Shown: positions 25,986-34,004 of the stretch, piece by piece
Position numbering within the stretch: position 1 is the first letter of the stretch
Layout: every line of letters starts with the position of its first letter
DNA from: an uncultured Flavihumibacter sp.
Lineage (GTDB): Bacteria > Bacteroidota > Bacteroidia > Chitinophagales > Chitinophagaceae
Reading direction: 5' to 3'
DNA: 64,000 nt
Assembly: GCA_902168105.1 (NCBI GenBank)
Contig: CABHOY010000019.1
Coordinates: 372,001 to 436,000, forward strand
Made by a program: the position numbers and the translations under genes
Notes under the pieces: generated by a model
Told to the model about the DNA's origin: nothing
Seen by the model: only the letters and a program-made list of their open reading frames with translations
Databases searched by the model: none

Positions 25986-27116
25986 TTACATGCTGAAAAC
26001 CGGGAAGTCGGTGAAGCCTTTCTCCCCGTTCCTGGTGTAATATGCGGCGCGATCGGCTACAGTTAATGGCCAGTCGTTCTTAAAACGGGCTACAAGATCC
26101 GGATTTCCTACAAAGGGTCTGCCGAAGGCTATCAGATCTACCCAGCCGGTAGCTAATGCTACCTGCGCGGACGCTTTGTTAAAGCTACCACACCAGATGA
26201 TAGCCCCTTTGAAGATGCTCCGTGTTTTTTTGACGAATTCGTCTGGCAGATGACGCTCATTGAATTCGGTGACCTCCTGCATGTTTCCTTTTGGCATTAA
26301 TTCGTAAAGTAGGTGGATATAAGCAATGCCCCGCCGGTTTAATTCGTCACACAGGTGGAAGAAGGTCTCTTCTCCAAGCGGGTCATCAGGCATACTGTTA
26401 TAATGCCCGAACGGAGACAGCCTCACGCCTACACTACCGGCTCCTAATTCTTCTATTGCTGCATCTACCACGTCCAACAGGAAACGGGTACGATTTTCTA
26501 TTGTCTGGCCCCCATATTGATCATCACGTGTATTGAGCGTTGCGTTCATGAACTGCTCAAACAGATATCCGTTTGCACTGTGAATTTCCACACCGTCGAA
26601 TCCCGCTTTTTTAACATTGCGAAAGGCAGTTTTAAAATCATTTATTAAAGCAGGCAGTTCGTCAGTTCCGAGTTGTCTTGGTTTGCTGGCACGTACAAAA
26701 GTCAGCTTACCTTCAGCATCATGTGCAAACACGTCCGACCCGATTGCCTGTTCGTCAGTAGCACCCCATGGCGCCTGCCCTTCGGGCATCATGGAAGTAT
26801 GTGACATTCTCCCTACATGCCAGATCTGCATGAAGATCTTACCATTATTGCGATGTACTTCGTTTGTTACCAGTTGCCATCCTGCTATCTGAGCATCTGT
26901 ATAAATACCGGGCGTCCACAGATAACCTTTGCTATGTGGCGCTATATCCGTTGCTTCCGAGATTATTAGTCCGGCGCTTGCACGCTGTGCATAATATTTC
27001 GCCATCAGGGCGTTCGGTACGTCACCTGGTGAAGTACGTGTTCTCGTCATTGGCGCCATTACCATCCGATTCTCCAATTGATGAGATCCCAGCTTATTTG
27101 ATTCGAATAAAGTCAT
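25986..27116 (-). CDS. Old Yellow Enzyme family ene-reductase, 376 aa
   Basis: FMN-dependent reduction of activated C=C bonds or nitro compounds using NAD(P)H. The start at 27116 gives MTLFESNKLGSHQLENRMVM, the normal family beginning; a further ATG 15 nt upstream is less likely. Motifs: APMTRTRT, IFMQIWHVGRMSH, the FMN/substrate pair in GVEIHSANGYLFEQFMNATL (His and Asn), GVRLSPFG, and YIHLLYE, ending with LIAFGRPFVGNPDL. It is divergent from an HxlR regulator, a common pairing for quinone- or electrophile-responsive ene-reductases. Confidence 0.95.
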   Translation of the reverse strand: MTLFESNKLGSHQLENRMVMAPMTRTRTSPGDVPNALMAKYYAQRASAGLIISEATDIAPHSKGYLWTPGIYTDAQIAGWQLVTNEVHRNNGKIFMQIWHVGRMSHTSMMPEGQAPWGATDEQAIGSDVFAHDAEGKLTFVRASKPRQLGTDELPALINDFKTAFRNVKKAGFDGVEIHSANGYLFEQFMNATLNTRDDQYGGQTIENRTRFLLDVVDAAIEELGAGSVGVRLSPFGHYNSMPDDPLGEETFFHLCDELNRRGIAYIHLLYELMPKGNMQEVTEFNERHLPDEFVKKTRSIFKGAIIWCGSFNKASAQVALATGWVDLIAFGRPFVGNPDLVARFKNDWPLTVADRAAYYTRNGEKGFTDFPVFSM

Positions 27117-27161
27117 TATTTTTTTCAGCAAAGTACCGACATACTCACCTCATTTACAATA

Positions 27162-27179
27162 ACTTACAACAACGTAAGT
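27162..27179. promoter_or_regulatory. Candidate operator between OYE and HxlR genes
   Basis: ACTTAC-AACAAC-GTAAGT is a perfect 6-6-6 inverted repeat, 46 nt upstream of the OYE start. Its size and position suit a dimeric winged-helix regulator such as the divergent HxlR protein. Confidence 0.45.
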
Positions 27180-27282
27180 GTACTGAAATCAAGGTTCGTA
27201 TTGTTCATTTTCAATTACTTGCCGAATTGGAGAAGCCCAGTTATGACACAAGAATGACAGTGATTTTCAGCGTTTTCTGATT

Positions 27283-27290
27283 TAATTTTG
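27283..27290 (+). promoter_or_regulatory. -7 element of the HxlR gene
   Basis: TAATTTTG matches TAnnTTTG and would place the transcript start about 17 nt before the TTG start codon. No good -33 TTTG is present. Confidence 0.4.
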
Positions 27291-27313
27291 TGGGTAAATA
27301 AACCAGATAGAAA

Positions 27314-27676
27314 TTGGCATATAACAGAACACAGCGATCTGCCTGGGTTGCTAACCCAGACGCGTGCGCAGTTGAAACAGCGCTTGCTACTATTGGCGGA
27401 AAATGGAAACTCAGGATATATGATCTCCTGAGAAGAGAACAATCTGTAAGGTACAATGTCATTAATGCCGAACTGGGAGATATATCAGAAAAAACATTAA
27501 CCGCCCAGCTGCGTGAAATGGAACAGGACGGGATCATTAACCGTATTGTTTTCCCGGAGGTGCCACCACGTGTTGAATACCAGTTAACAACCCTGGGAGA
27601 GTCCCTGCAAAACGTTTTTGACGCGTTGTTGAACTGGGGAAGGGAATTTACAGAGAGTAAGGCTCCCACGCCTTAA
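27314..27676 (+). CDS. HxlR-family transcriptional regulator, 120 aa
   Basis: Winged helix-turn-helix regulator. The signature CAVETALATIGGKWKLRIYDLL begins at Cys18, a position that senses electrophiles or oxidants in relatives such as YodB and QorR. It is followed by SEKTLTAQLREMEQDGIINR (recognition helix and wing) and PPRVEYQLTTLGESLQNV. The start is a TTG codon, placed by the family length and the -7 box just upstream. It probably controls the divergent ene-reductase and itself through the inverted repeat at 27162-27179. Confidence 0.9.
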   Translation: MAYNRTQRSAWVANPDACAVETALATIGGKWKLRIYDLLRREQSVRYNVINAELGDISEKTLTAQLREMEQDGIINRIVFPEVPPRVEYQLTTLGESLQNVFDALLNWGREFTESKAPTP

Positions 27677-27683
27677 AAATATT

Positions 27684-27709
27684 CAGGAAAGCTTTCGCTT
27701 TCCTGTTTT
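27684..27709 (+). terminator. Terminator of the HxlR gene
   Basis: An 8-bp stem CAGGAAAG / CTTTCCTG with a 6-nt loop followed by TTTTG, 8 nt after the stop codon. Confidence 0.7.
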
Positions 27710-27734
27710 GTTATAGACCTGGTTTTTTTACTTA

Positions 27735-28874
27735 TTAAAATGACTTCATCACATACCCGAAAACACCATGTGTCTCATCAGACGGACCGGCTGTATAAAA
27801 GAGTTGTTTAGAATTAGTAGAGGGCACATTATTTTCGAGCGCCCACAGGCCGTCAATAACGATAGGCGCACTGCCTCTGGTCAATGAACCCAGCAGTTTC
27901 CCATCCTGATCAAACACGTTAATTTTCCCATCTCCGAAATTCCCGATAATGATGGTGTTATCTACTTCCCAGAAACCATTTGCAGCAGCAACAATACCCC
28001 ATGGTGAATTCAACGATCCCTGTGAAGTGAATCTCTTTACAAAGGAACCATCAGGGTTGAATATATTCACATATCCGTTACCTGCTCCCGCCTCATCATC
28101 TTCTTTACCAGTTTCCTGCTTAGCATATGTTACATACAAATGATCTCCGATACTTCTGATGTTAAACGGAGCAAAACCGGCAGGCATACTAGCATCTGTA
28201 AAAGGTTTGGTATTGACTAAATTAAAATCTTTATCAAACACATCGATCGTACCTGCATAGAAGTTAGCCGCGTACAGGAAATAATCCGCACCATCTTTCG
28301 CTAAAGCAAGTCCTTTATATACAGCATTGGCAGCTGACCTATCAGCTACAATCGGTGCCACTGTTCCCGAAGCCCATGCTGCCACAGTACCATCTTCTGT
28401 ATCAAAAATGAATTTAGCCGGTACACCGCCGACTTTAAAATCTGTCGTATTGTTATACACAATACCGGTAGCCTTACCTCCTGACGAACTGCCTGGCGAT
28501 GCAATGGCTACTGCAGGCAGTAGTGTGGAGCCACTATTATCATAGATCGTACTGAAACCTGACCCCGCATTAGCTATCCAAAAGGCGCCTGTAGGACTAA
28601 AGGCAATGCCCCATGCGTTTACAAGTTTCGGATCAACATTGGTAGAGCTGTATGGGCCTCCGCCAACATCTGAAACCAGGCCTACCTGGGTGTAGTTTTT
28701 ATCACCGGAAGGGGGCGGATTAGAATCGCCATAACCATCACCTTTACCACAACTGACATTTAATATTAAGAGTATGCTTAAGATACCGGCTAAAGATCTG
28801 ACGGCACCTCCTCTCACAGCGGATTCAATGGTTGATGGCTTTATCCCAGCCCATTCCTCAAATAACTGTATCAT
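27735..28874 (-). CDS. TIGR03118-family lipoprotein, 379 aa
   Basis: Matches the TIGR03118 family of uncharacterised proteins. Shared stretches include VGLVSDVGGGPYSSTNVDPK, LVNAWGIAFSPTGAFWIANA, GSGFSTIYDNSG, AKFIFDTEDGTVAAW, YAANFYAGTIDVFD and NSPWGIVAAANGFW. The repeats suggest a beta-propeller. The N-terminus has a long polar lead before a hydrophobic core and lipobox (ILLILNVSC, Cys42). A start inside the frame cannot be excluded, but no better ATG is present. Single gene; function unknown. Confidence 0.88.
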   Translation of the reverse strand: MIQLFEEWAGIKPSTIESAVRGGAVRSLAGILSILLILNVSCGKGDGYGDSNPPPSGDKNYTQVGLVSDVGGGPYSSTNVDPKLVNAWGIAFSPTGAFWIANAGSGFSTIYDNSGSTLLPAVAIASPGSSSGGKATGIVYNNTTDFKVGGVPAKFIFDTEDGTVAAWASGTVAPIVADRSAANAVYKGLALAKDGADYFLYAANFYAGTIDVFDKDFNLVNTKPFTDASMPAGFAPFNIRSIGDHLYVTYAKQETGKEDDEAGAGNGYVNIFNPDGSFVKRFTSQGSLNSPWGIVAAANGFWEVDNTIIIGNFGDGKINVFDQDGKLLGSLTRGSAPIVIDGLWALENNVPSTNSKQLFYTAGPSDETHGVFGYVMKSF

Positions 28875-29236
28875 TTTCCTCGATTTTAACAGTGAATGGA
28901 TAAACGCTCATATGATTATGTTCCTCACTACAGGATTCATTCAGAATTGTTCTGTTTACACTTCTTATTATTAGGGCAGGAAAGAAAAACGTAGAGTATA
29001 CAGGTAGTCTTATTAGTAGATACGTGCGTTTAACCGGAAAGTTGCCTTGCAGTCAAAGTATATTTCCTATTTCTGTCTTCGCCATCATGGTATTTTGACA
29101 CTGTTATATCAATCCCACTCTAAAACGCTACAAATCAATCCATTTCAGGATATTCTTTTAACATGCAAATATTTTTTCTGAGGTACCCAACCTTTCACTG
29201 TCCACCCACCGTTTATCATTATAAAATACTTACTCT
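28875..29236. other. Intergenic region of 362 nt
   Basis: Lies between two divergent lipoprotein genes and must hold both promoters, but I see no exact TAnnTTTG with a spaced TTTG. There is no coding frame worth calling and no strong hairpin. Confidence 0.5.
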
Positions 29237-29668
29237 ATGAAAAAACTTATTGGCGTTCTGGCCCTCGTCGGTTTCATTGTTGTTGTACAAAGCTCGTGCA
29301 GCAAGGAGGCTATGGACCAGAAACTCAAGAACAACGGACTGGCATTTGATCACGATTCCCTTCCTACGGACAGTCTTCCTCATGACAGTATCCCGTACCC
29401 TCCATATGATTCAGTACATCTGCCTCCTGATTCATTCCCTCATCCGCCACATGATACTTTCCCGTATCCACCACATGATACTTTCCCATACCCGCCACAT
29501 GACACCTTCCCGCATACGCCGTATCCTCCGCACGATACGTTTCCACAACCACCGTATCCGCCGTATCCACCGTATGATACCGCATACCCTCCACATCCGT
29601 CATATCCGCCATATGACTCCTTTCCACATCACGATACGGTAGGCGTGCGAAAAAAGAATATGCGATAG
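29237..29668 (+). CDS. Lipoprotein with Pro/His/Asp/Tyr repeats (PPHDTFP), 143 aa
   Basis: The lipoprotein signal MKKLIGVLALVGFIVVVQSS precedes Cys21. After a short polar linker, residues about 44-132 consist almost only of P, H, D, Y, S, T and F in octad-like units PPHDTFPY, with variants PPYDS, TPYPPHDTF and YPPYPPYDT. It ends in a basic tail VGVRKKNMR. The repeats would form an extended polyproline-like rod on the cell surface; His/Asp at fixed spacing could bind metal, which is inference. It lies upstream of an ECF sigma operon on the same strand. Confidence 0.8.
   Translation: MKKLIGVLALVGFIVVVQSSCSKEAMDQKLKNNGLAFDHDSLPTDSLPHDSIPYPPYDSVHLPPDSFPHPPHDTFPYPPHDTFPYPPHDTFPHTPYPPHDTFPQPPYPPYPPYDTAYPPHPSYPPYDSFPHHDTVGVRKKNMR
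29444..29515 (+). repeat. Three 24-nt tandem repeats inside the PPHD lipoprotein gene
   Basis: Units at 29444-29467, 29468-29491 and 29492-29515 are near identical and each encodes PPHDTFP plus Y or H. Degenerate units continue to about 29630. Suggests expansion by slippage or unequal recombination. Confidence 0.85.
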
Positions 29669-29731
29669 TTGTAACCTCCTCAGGCAATTCCGTTATAGTA
29701 AATTAAGGCCACAAATGTTACTGTAGCGGGC

Positions 29732-29784
29732 TATATTTGCCCCATTTACCGGATACGCCCATAAGGGGGGCTATCCGGTAAATG
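29732..29784 (+). promoter_or_regulatory. -7 element followed directly by a 13-bp hairpin
   Basis: TATATTTG at 29732-29739 matches the -7 consensus. Immediately after it, CATTTACCGGATA (29743-29755) pairs with TATCCGGTAAATG (29772-29784), with a further GCCC/GGGC inside. It lies upstream of the sigma factor start at 29827. It could be a structured leader, an operator at the start site, or the terminator of the lipoprotein gene, though no T tract follows. Confidence 0.4.
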
Positions 29785-29826
29785 TATGACTAGCGTAATG
29801 ATACTGTGCCGGCATGATATAAATTA

Positions 29827-30378
29827 TTGTATACCCATCGGAAACTTCATTTGGAAGATATTCAGGAACTGATAAGACTGTGTGTAGCTAACGACCGGTT
29901 AGGACAGGAGAAACTTTATAAGAAGTTTTATCCTCAGTTATATCTTTTGTGCCGGAAATTCTTTCCTGAACAGGCAGATGCATTGGAAGTACTGAATGAT
30001 GGCATGCTGAAAATCTTCAAGAACATAACATTATTTAAAGATGACAAAGGACAATTCTTCAACTGGGTTTATACAATAGTTCGCAATACTGCGCTGGACA
30101 GGCTTAAAAGTGCAAAATGGTCAGAACATGTAGTCGTCGATGATATTGAGATATCTAATAGCGATAATCCTCTTGCTGCTATGGAGTCGGGTGATATTTA
30201 TAAGTTGTTGGATGTTTTACCACCTGCTACCAGAGCTATCTGTATTCTATTCTATCTTGAAGGATTTTCTATAAACGAGATATGTGCGAAACTGCAACTA
30301 AGTACGGGCACCGTGAAATGGCATTTAAGTGAGACAAGGAACAAATTAAAGCCGGTATTACTAAAGTATTATTCTTAA
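29827..30378 (+). CDS. ECF-type RNA polymerase sigma factor, 183 aa
   Basis: Sigma-70 region 2 at about residues 25-95 (GQEKLYKKFYPQLYLLCRKF ... NWVYTIVRNTALDRLKSAKW) and region 4 at about 125-178 (LDVLPPATRAICILFYLEGF, INEICAKLQLSTGTVKWHLS). Start is TTG at 29827, giving YTHRKLHLEDIQELIRLC. The next gene begins one base after its stop, so the two are co-translated. That gene encodes a single-span membrane protein likely to act as its partner. Confidence 0.92.
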   Translation: MYTHRKLHLEDIQELIRLCVANDRLGQEKLYKKFYPQLYLLCRKFFPEQADALEVLNDGMLKIFKNITLFKDDKGQFFNWVYTIVRNTALDRLKSAKWSEHVVVDDIEISNSDNPLAAMESGDIYKLLDVLPPATRAICILFYLEGFSINEICAKLQLSTGTVKWHLSETRNKLKPVLLKYYS

Positions 30379-30379
30379 A

Positions 30380-31873
30380 ATGACGGAACAGCATTCGGAC
30401 CATACAAATTTTAACAAAGAGGAATTGCCAATTCCTATACCACCTGTCGATCAGGCTTGGCAGTCCATGCAGCAAAAGCTGGATATGGAATTGCCTGTGG
30501 TAGAAAATTTGCCGGCCCGTTCTCCTATGCGTCACATTTGGATAAAGACCTTAGTGATCACGATCTCAGTGGCTACTGTCACTACGGCTTTGTGGTTATA
30601 TAGCCATAAGCATCTCAAAAAAGTGCCATCTTCTGAAAATATTGTTGATGATACCAGCTTAATTGTTACATCTCAGCATACACAACCTGATAGCTTGTCA
30701 AATGCAACACATCAGCAATCTGCATCTTCTGTTGTAAACAGCAGATCAGGTGAACAATCTGATACAGTTAATAACAACCAACTATGGGTATCCTCTTCAT
30801 CGTCCAGATCATTACCATCATCATCGCAGTCAGCGGAATTATCTGTGCCATCACAGCCATCTGCGAACAATAAACAGTACCCTCACAGGAAAAAAACTGA
30901 CAAGTTTTCCACGGGCCTGCAAACAGCACAATCACAGACCTCCGAAGAACAATATAAAGTGGAGAAAGCGTCTCCTATACCTACTACTGATCAACAGATC
31001 CCAACGCAACAATCATTATCATCGGCTGCATCTGATAAAGAGCATACTGTTGAGAAGACAGGTGTTGAAGCACAACAAACAGCAACCAGTCAACAGCTGC
31101 CGGTGAAACTTAACACTTATACATACGATCATGCTGCGGGCGGGACAACAGAGCGTCATCCATTGCTGTTAGCCCTTGTACAAACACCGTTTGCGAAATA
31201 TAATACAAGCCTCCAGCATAAAGCGGACCCGCTGGTTCTCCGCCAAATCATCAACAGAGACAGAGAGAAAAAATGGGCTTTATATATTCAGTTAAATCTA
31301 CCCGTTCCATTATATGCCGATAGCATTTACTTTACGGGGCCTAAGGGTAAGGATCAGTTCTATCGTAATCTGATCCCTGCGTTAAGAGTTGAAAGAAAAA
31401 TATGGAAAGGCGCATTGTCATTAGACATACTGCCTGCTGTCAGTGCCAATCTCAAATCCAGCGTTCCGGTAAAAGATTCAGGTGTCACATGGTTTCCTTA
31501 TGATACTTCCCGCACAGTGCTTAAACAATATGGCTGGGGACTAGCTTTGCAATATCAATTCCTTATTCACAACAGATGGCAACTTGGTGCAGGGATACAA
31601 ACATCGTTCCTGCAAAAAGCTGTTGTGCTTCAAAATATATCGGATACTTTAGGCTACAGAACATCTGGCATTTATCCGGCCATACCGGCAGACAAACAAG
31701 ATCTTTCAAAAGTGCGGATCAATGCTATGGCAGAATTAAACTACGTTGCCGGGAAATGGCAGTTAGGCCTCCGCACGCTTGTACCAATTACGCGTGCAAG
31801 CAAAACCGGAGACATCTCTGCAAGACCGTTGAATATGGAATTTGTAATCAGAAGGAAATTATGGTCGAAGTAA
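30380..31873 (+). CDS. Membrane-anchored sigma-factor partner with C-terminal barrel-like domain, 497 aa
   Basis: Residues 1-50 are a cytoplasmic segment (PIPPVDQAWQSMQQKLDMEL, the kind seen in Bacteroidota anti-sigma-like proteins). One transmembrane helix follows at about 52-72 (WIKTLVITISVATVTTALWL). Next is a long Ser/Gln/Thr-rich linker of about 190 residues. A C-terminal domain from about 290 has amphipathic strands and outer-membrane-like patterns (KWALYIQLNLPVPLYADSIY, WGLALQYQFLIHNRWQLGAG, WQLGLRTLVPITR) and ends MEFVIRRKLWSK. It probably spans the periplasm. It is co-translated with the ECF sigma factor; an anti-sigma role is inferred from position. Confidence 0.75.
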   Translation: MTEQHSDHTNFNKEELPIPIPPVDQAWQSMQQKLDMELPVVENLPARSPMRHIWIKTLVITISVATVTTALWLYSHKHLKKVPSSENIVDDTSLIVTSQHTQPDSLSNATHQQSASSVVNSRSGEQSDTVNNNQLWVSSSSSRSLPSSSQSAELSVPSQPSANNKQYPHRKKTDKFSTGLQTAQSQTSEEQYKVEKASPIPTTDQQIPTQQSLSSAASDKEHTVEKTGVEAQQTATSQQLPVKLNTYTYDHAAGGTTERHPLLLALVQTPFAKYNTSLQHKADPLVLRQIINRDREKKWALYIQLNLPVPLYADSIYFTGPKGKDQFYRNLIPALRVERKIWKGALSLDILPAVSANLKSSVPVKDSGVTWFPYDTSRTVLKQYGWGLALQYQFLIHNRWQLGAGIQTSFLQKAVVLQNISDTLGYRTSGIYPAIPADKQDLSKVRINAMAELNYVAGKWQLGLRTLVPITRASKTGDISARPLNMEFVIRRKLWSK

Positions 31874-31881
31874 ACGCTATA

Positions 31882-32652
31882 TTAATACGCTAACATGTGT
31901 GCCAGGATAGGTGCACATTTTTCCTTACAGGGCGCATAGAAATGCCCATGTTTCCAGGTAGCAGACTTAGGAGATTGTCCCCACCAGAACTCAGCCAGCG
32001 CTAATGGCTGCATCTTATGTAAAAAGGCATATTGCAGTAATTTAGGCGCTGCGCATTCTCCCGCTCCGGCCGGAGGATTCTTATAATCTGCTCCTTCAAA
32101 TATGTCTATCAGACTCTTTGACCGACCCGCCCGGTTCAGAAAATGATACTGTTCAAATATTCTTCGTTGTAAACCCACAGAATGCGTTTTACGTAGTTCT
32201 CTGAGCGCATGTAGCCTATCATAGGATCCACTCGCTTCCAGGGCGTTTATTTCATCATTAATGCGGGTCAATTCCCTCATTCCCTTATTTACAAATCCAC
32301 CTTCAACCAGGCCATCAAATACAGGCGGGACAAATTTAGTATGGTGGTTCCCTCCTGCCAGCTTACCTGAAAATGCGGCCAGGTAACCCAGCTCAAGCGC
32401 TTTTGTTCTTACTACCAGCACACCGAACATCTTCCCGATCACTGCTCCGGCTGCACCGGCAGACAGTCCGAAATTATGCTCCCATTCCTCCTGTTCCTTC
32501 AAATGGTCCTGTAGTTGGCTGACTGCCAGCAGGCAAAGCGGATGGGGTTCATTATCTGGCGAAATGGAAAACACTTCCGGTACGTCGTATACGGACGCGG
32601 ATTCGTCGAGAGAACTGAAGATTAGATTTAGCTCTTTTGTTGGCGGTGTCAT
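31882..32652 (-). CDS. Stand-alone N-terminal domain of a large RluA-type pseudouridine synthase, 256 aa
   Basis: The C-terminal part, NPPAGAGECAAPKLLQYAFL, then ALAEFWWGQSPKSATWKHGH and FYAPCKEKCAPILAHML, matches the accessory region that precedes the catalytic domain in about 550-residue RluA-family proteins. Here the gene stops right after it, so the pseudouridine synthase core (with its catalytic Asp in an HRLD-type motif) is absent. The conserved Cys residues (GEC; PCKEKC) remain. Start taken at 32652 (MTPPTKELNLIFSSLDESAS). No catalytic half is found downstream on this strand before the convergent gene, whose stop is 8 nt away. The match rests on memory of the family. Confidence 0.7.
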   Translation of the reverse strand: MTPPTKELNLIFSSLDESASVYDVPEVFSISPDNEPHPLCLLAVSQLQDHLKEQEEWEHNFGLSAGAAGAVIGKMFGVLVVRTKALELGYLAAFSGKLAGGNHHTKFVPPVFDGLVEGGFVNKGMRELTRINDEINALEASGSYDRLHALRELRKTHSVGLQRRIFEQYHFLNRAGRSKSLIDIFEGADYKNPPAGAGECAAPKLLQYAFLHKMQPLALAEFWWGQSPKSATWKHGHFYAPCKEKCAPILAHMLAY

Positions 32653-32708
32653 TTGAAGGCGCAAAGGTAAGGAGATTGTGGATAAAGGGAGTTTAGGAAA
32701 GGCCCTAT

Positions 32709-32755
32709 TGCCAATAAAATTATTGGTAAATATTTTGCCAATAATTTTATTGGCA
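32709..32755. promoter_or_regulatory. Perfect 18-bp inverted repeat, operator candidate of the ATPase cassette
   Basis: The arms TGCCAATAAAATTATTGG (32709-32726) and its exact complement (32738-32755) are separated by 11 nt. Each arm is itself a CCAAT-N6-ATTGG palindrome, so there are two symmetric sites one helical-turn multiple apart. The second arm fills the spacer between the -33 and -7 boxes, a position suited to repression. Confidence 0.8.
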
Positions 32756-32763
32756 TATATTTG
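32733..32763 (+). promoter_or_regulatory. Promoter of the two-ATPase cassette
   Basis: TTTTG at 32733-32737, 18 nt, then TATATTTG at 32756-32763: an exact Bacteroidota promoter. The predicted start is around 32770, about 10 nt before the ATG at 32781. Confidence 0.75.
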
Positions 32764-32780
32764 ACAAAATTATTTCATCA

Positions 32781-34004
32781 ATGAGTTGGTTATCACCCAA
32801 TACCATTACCGGAGACGCTGCTACCGGTAAAAGACTTTTCAGGAGAGAAATGATCAATGAAGAATTCTGGAAGGAAATAGAAAAAGGGAATCACATCCTT
32901 TTTGTGGCCCCCAGAAGGGTTGGCAAAACTTCTATTATGATGGACCTTGCCGAAAATTCCACCGATCGATATTCGTGTATATACCAGAATATCGAAGGAA
33001 TCAGGTCCAGAAATGAATTCTATCAGCGCTTGTTTACGCTGATCATCCAGTGCCTCGGAAAAAGCCGTGTTCAATCCGTTAAATCGTTTGTACAAACGTG
33101 CATCAAAAAATATGCTATAGAGGAAATTACTGCATCCGGTCTAAAATTTAAAACCAGGGAATTAGACTATGAAGAGGAGCTACGAAATCTTATTCTTTCC
33201 CTGGAAGCAACCAAAGTACATACTATTATATTCCTGGATGAGTTTTCAGAAGTTATCAGCAAAATGAGCAGATCAGGCCAAAAGGAAGACGCCATTGCTA
33301 TATTACATACACTGAGAGAAATCCGTAGTTACAAAGAATTTAAGAATTTCTCTATCGTTTATGCAGGATCCGTTGGATTGGAATTTGTAATCAGGAGTAT
33401 TGCCAGGCCAAAGCTCATTAATGATCTTCATCCAATACAAACAAATGCACTTACCATTGACGAAGCACAACAATTTATCTATCAGTTAACAAAAGATGCT
33501 ACTATAAAGTTGTCCCCGCAGTGTATAGAACATCTGGTAAAAGTAATCGCGCACACTTTGCCATATTATATTCAATTGATGTTGGAAGAGATTGATCATA
33601 TAGCCAAACTTAATAACAAGCCGGAAATATCTGAAGCGGACATTGACTGTGCATTTGAGAACGTACTTAAAACAAATAAAAATTTTGAGGATTGGCATGA
33701 CAGGCTCAGAGACTATCAGTCCGCTCACTTTGACTTTATTAATGAGATATTAAAACATGCAGCACACAAGGAGCAAATAACAATACAGGAGATCTATAAC
33801 ATAGCCTGCCATGAAACATATAAGAAGCAGAATGACTATATGGATTTTATAGATCAACTAACCAACGACGGATATTTAATAGAGTCCTCTAAACATATTT
33901 ATAAATTTATTTCACCTTTCCTGAAGAGATTCTGGCTGGGAAAATACCCTGTGTATTATGAACAATTCAACTTATCAACGACCTCTATTTTATCAATCCG
34001 CTAA
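32781..34004 (+). CDS. P-loop ATPase (AAA/STAND-like), first gene of cassette, 407 aa
   Basis: Walker A is VAPRRVGKTS at residues 42-51 and Walker B is TIIFLDEFSEV at about 148-158. A sensor-like strand follows (FSIVYAGSVGLEFVIRSIAR). The C-terminal third carries an alpha-helical, winged-helix-like segment (TIQEIYNIACHETYKKQNDY, DQLTNDGYLIESSKHIYKFI). This layout fits the ATPase_2/archaeal-type ATPase group related to STAND NTPases. No nuclease or protease domain and no membrane segment. The last 47 nt overlap the next ATPase gene in another frame. Base composition is visibly more AT-rich than neighbouring genes, which fits acquisition by transfer. Function unknown; defence is a possibility only. 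Confidence 0.85.
   Translation: MSWLSPNTITGDAATGKRLFRREMINEEFWKEIEKGNHILFVAPRRVGKTSIMMDLAENSTDRYSCIYQNIEGIRSRNEFYQRLFTLIIQCLGKSRVQSVKSFVQTCIKKYAIEEITASGLKFKTRELDYEEELRNLILSLEATKVHTIIFLDEFSEVISKMSRSGQKEDAIAILHTLREIRSYKEFKNFSIVYAGSVGLEFVIRSIARPKLINDLHPIQTNALTIDEAQQFIYQLTKDATIKLSPQCIEHLVKVIAHTLPYYIQLMLEEIDHIAKLNNKPEISEADIDCAFENVLKTNKNFEDWHDRLRDYQSAHFDFINEILKHAAHKEQITIQEIYNIACHETYKKQNDYMDFIDQLTNDGYLIESSKHIYKFISPFLKRFWLGKYPVYYEQFNLSTTSILSIR

Noticed and set aside
29444..29630. Tandem repeats considered as a CRISPR array
   Set aside because: Units are 24 nt, contiguous without spacers, in frame and translated as PPHDTFP; no cas genes nearby.
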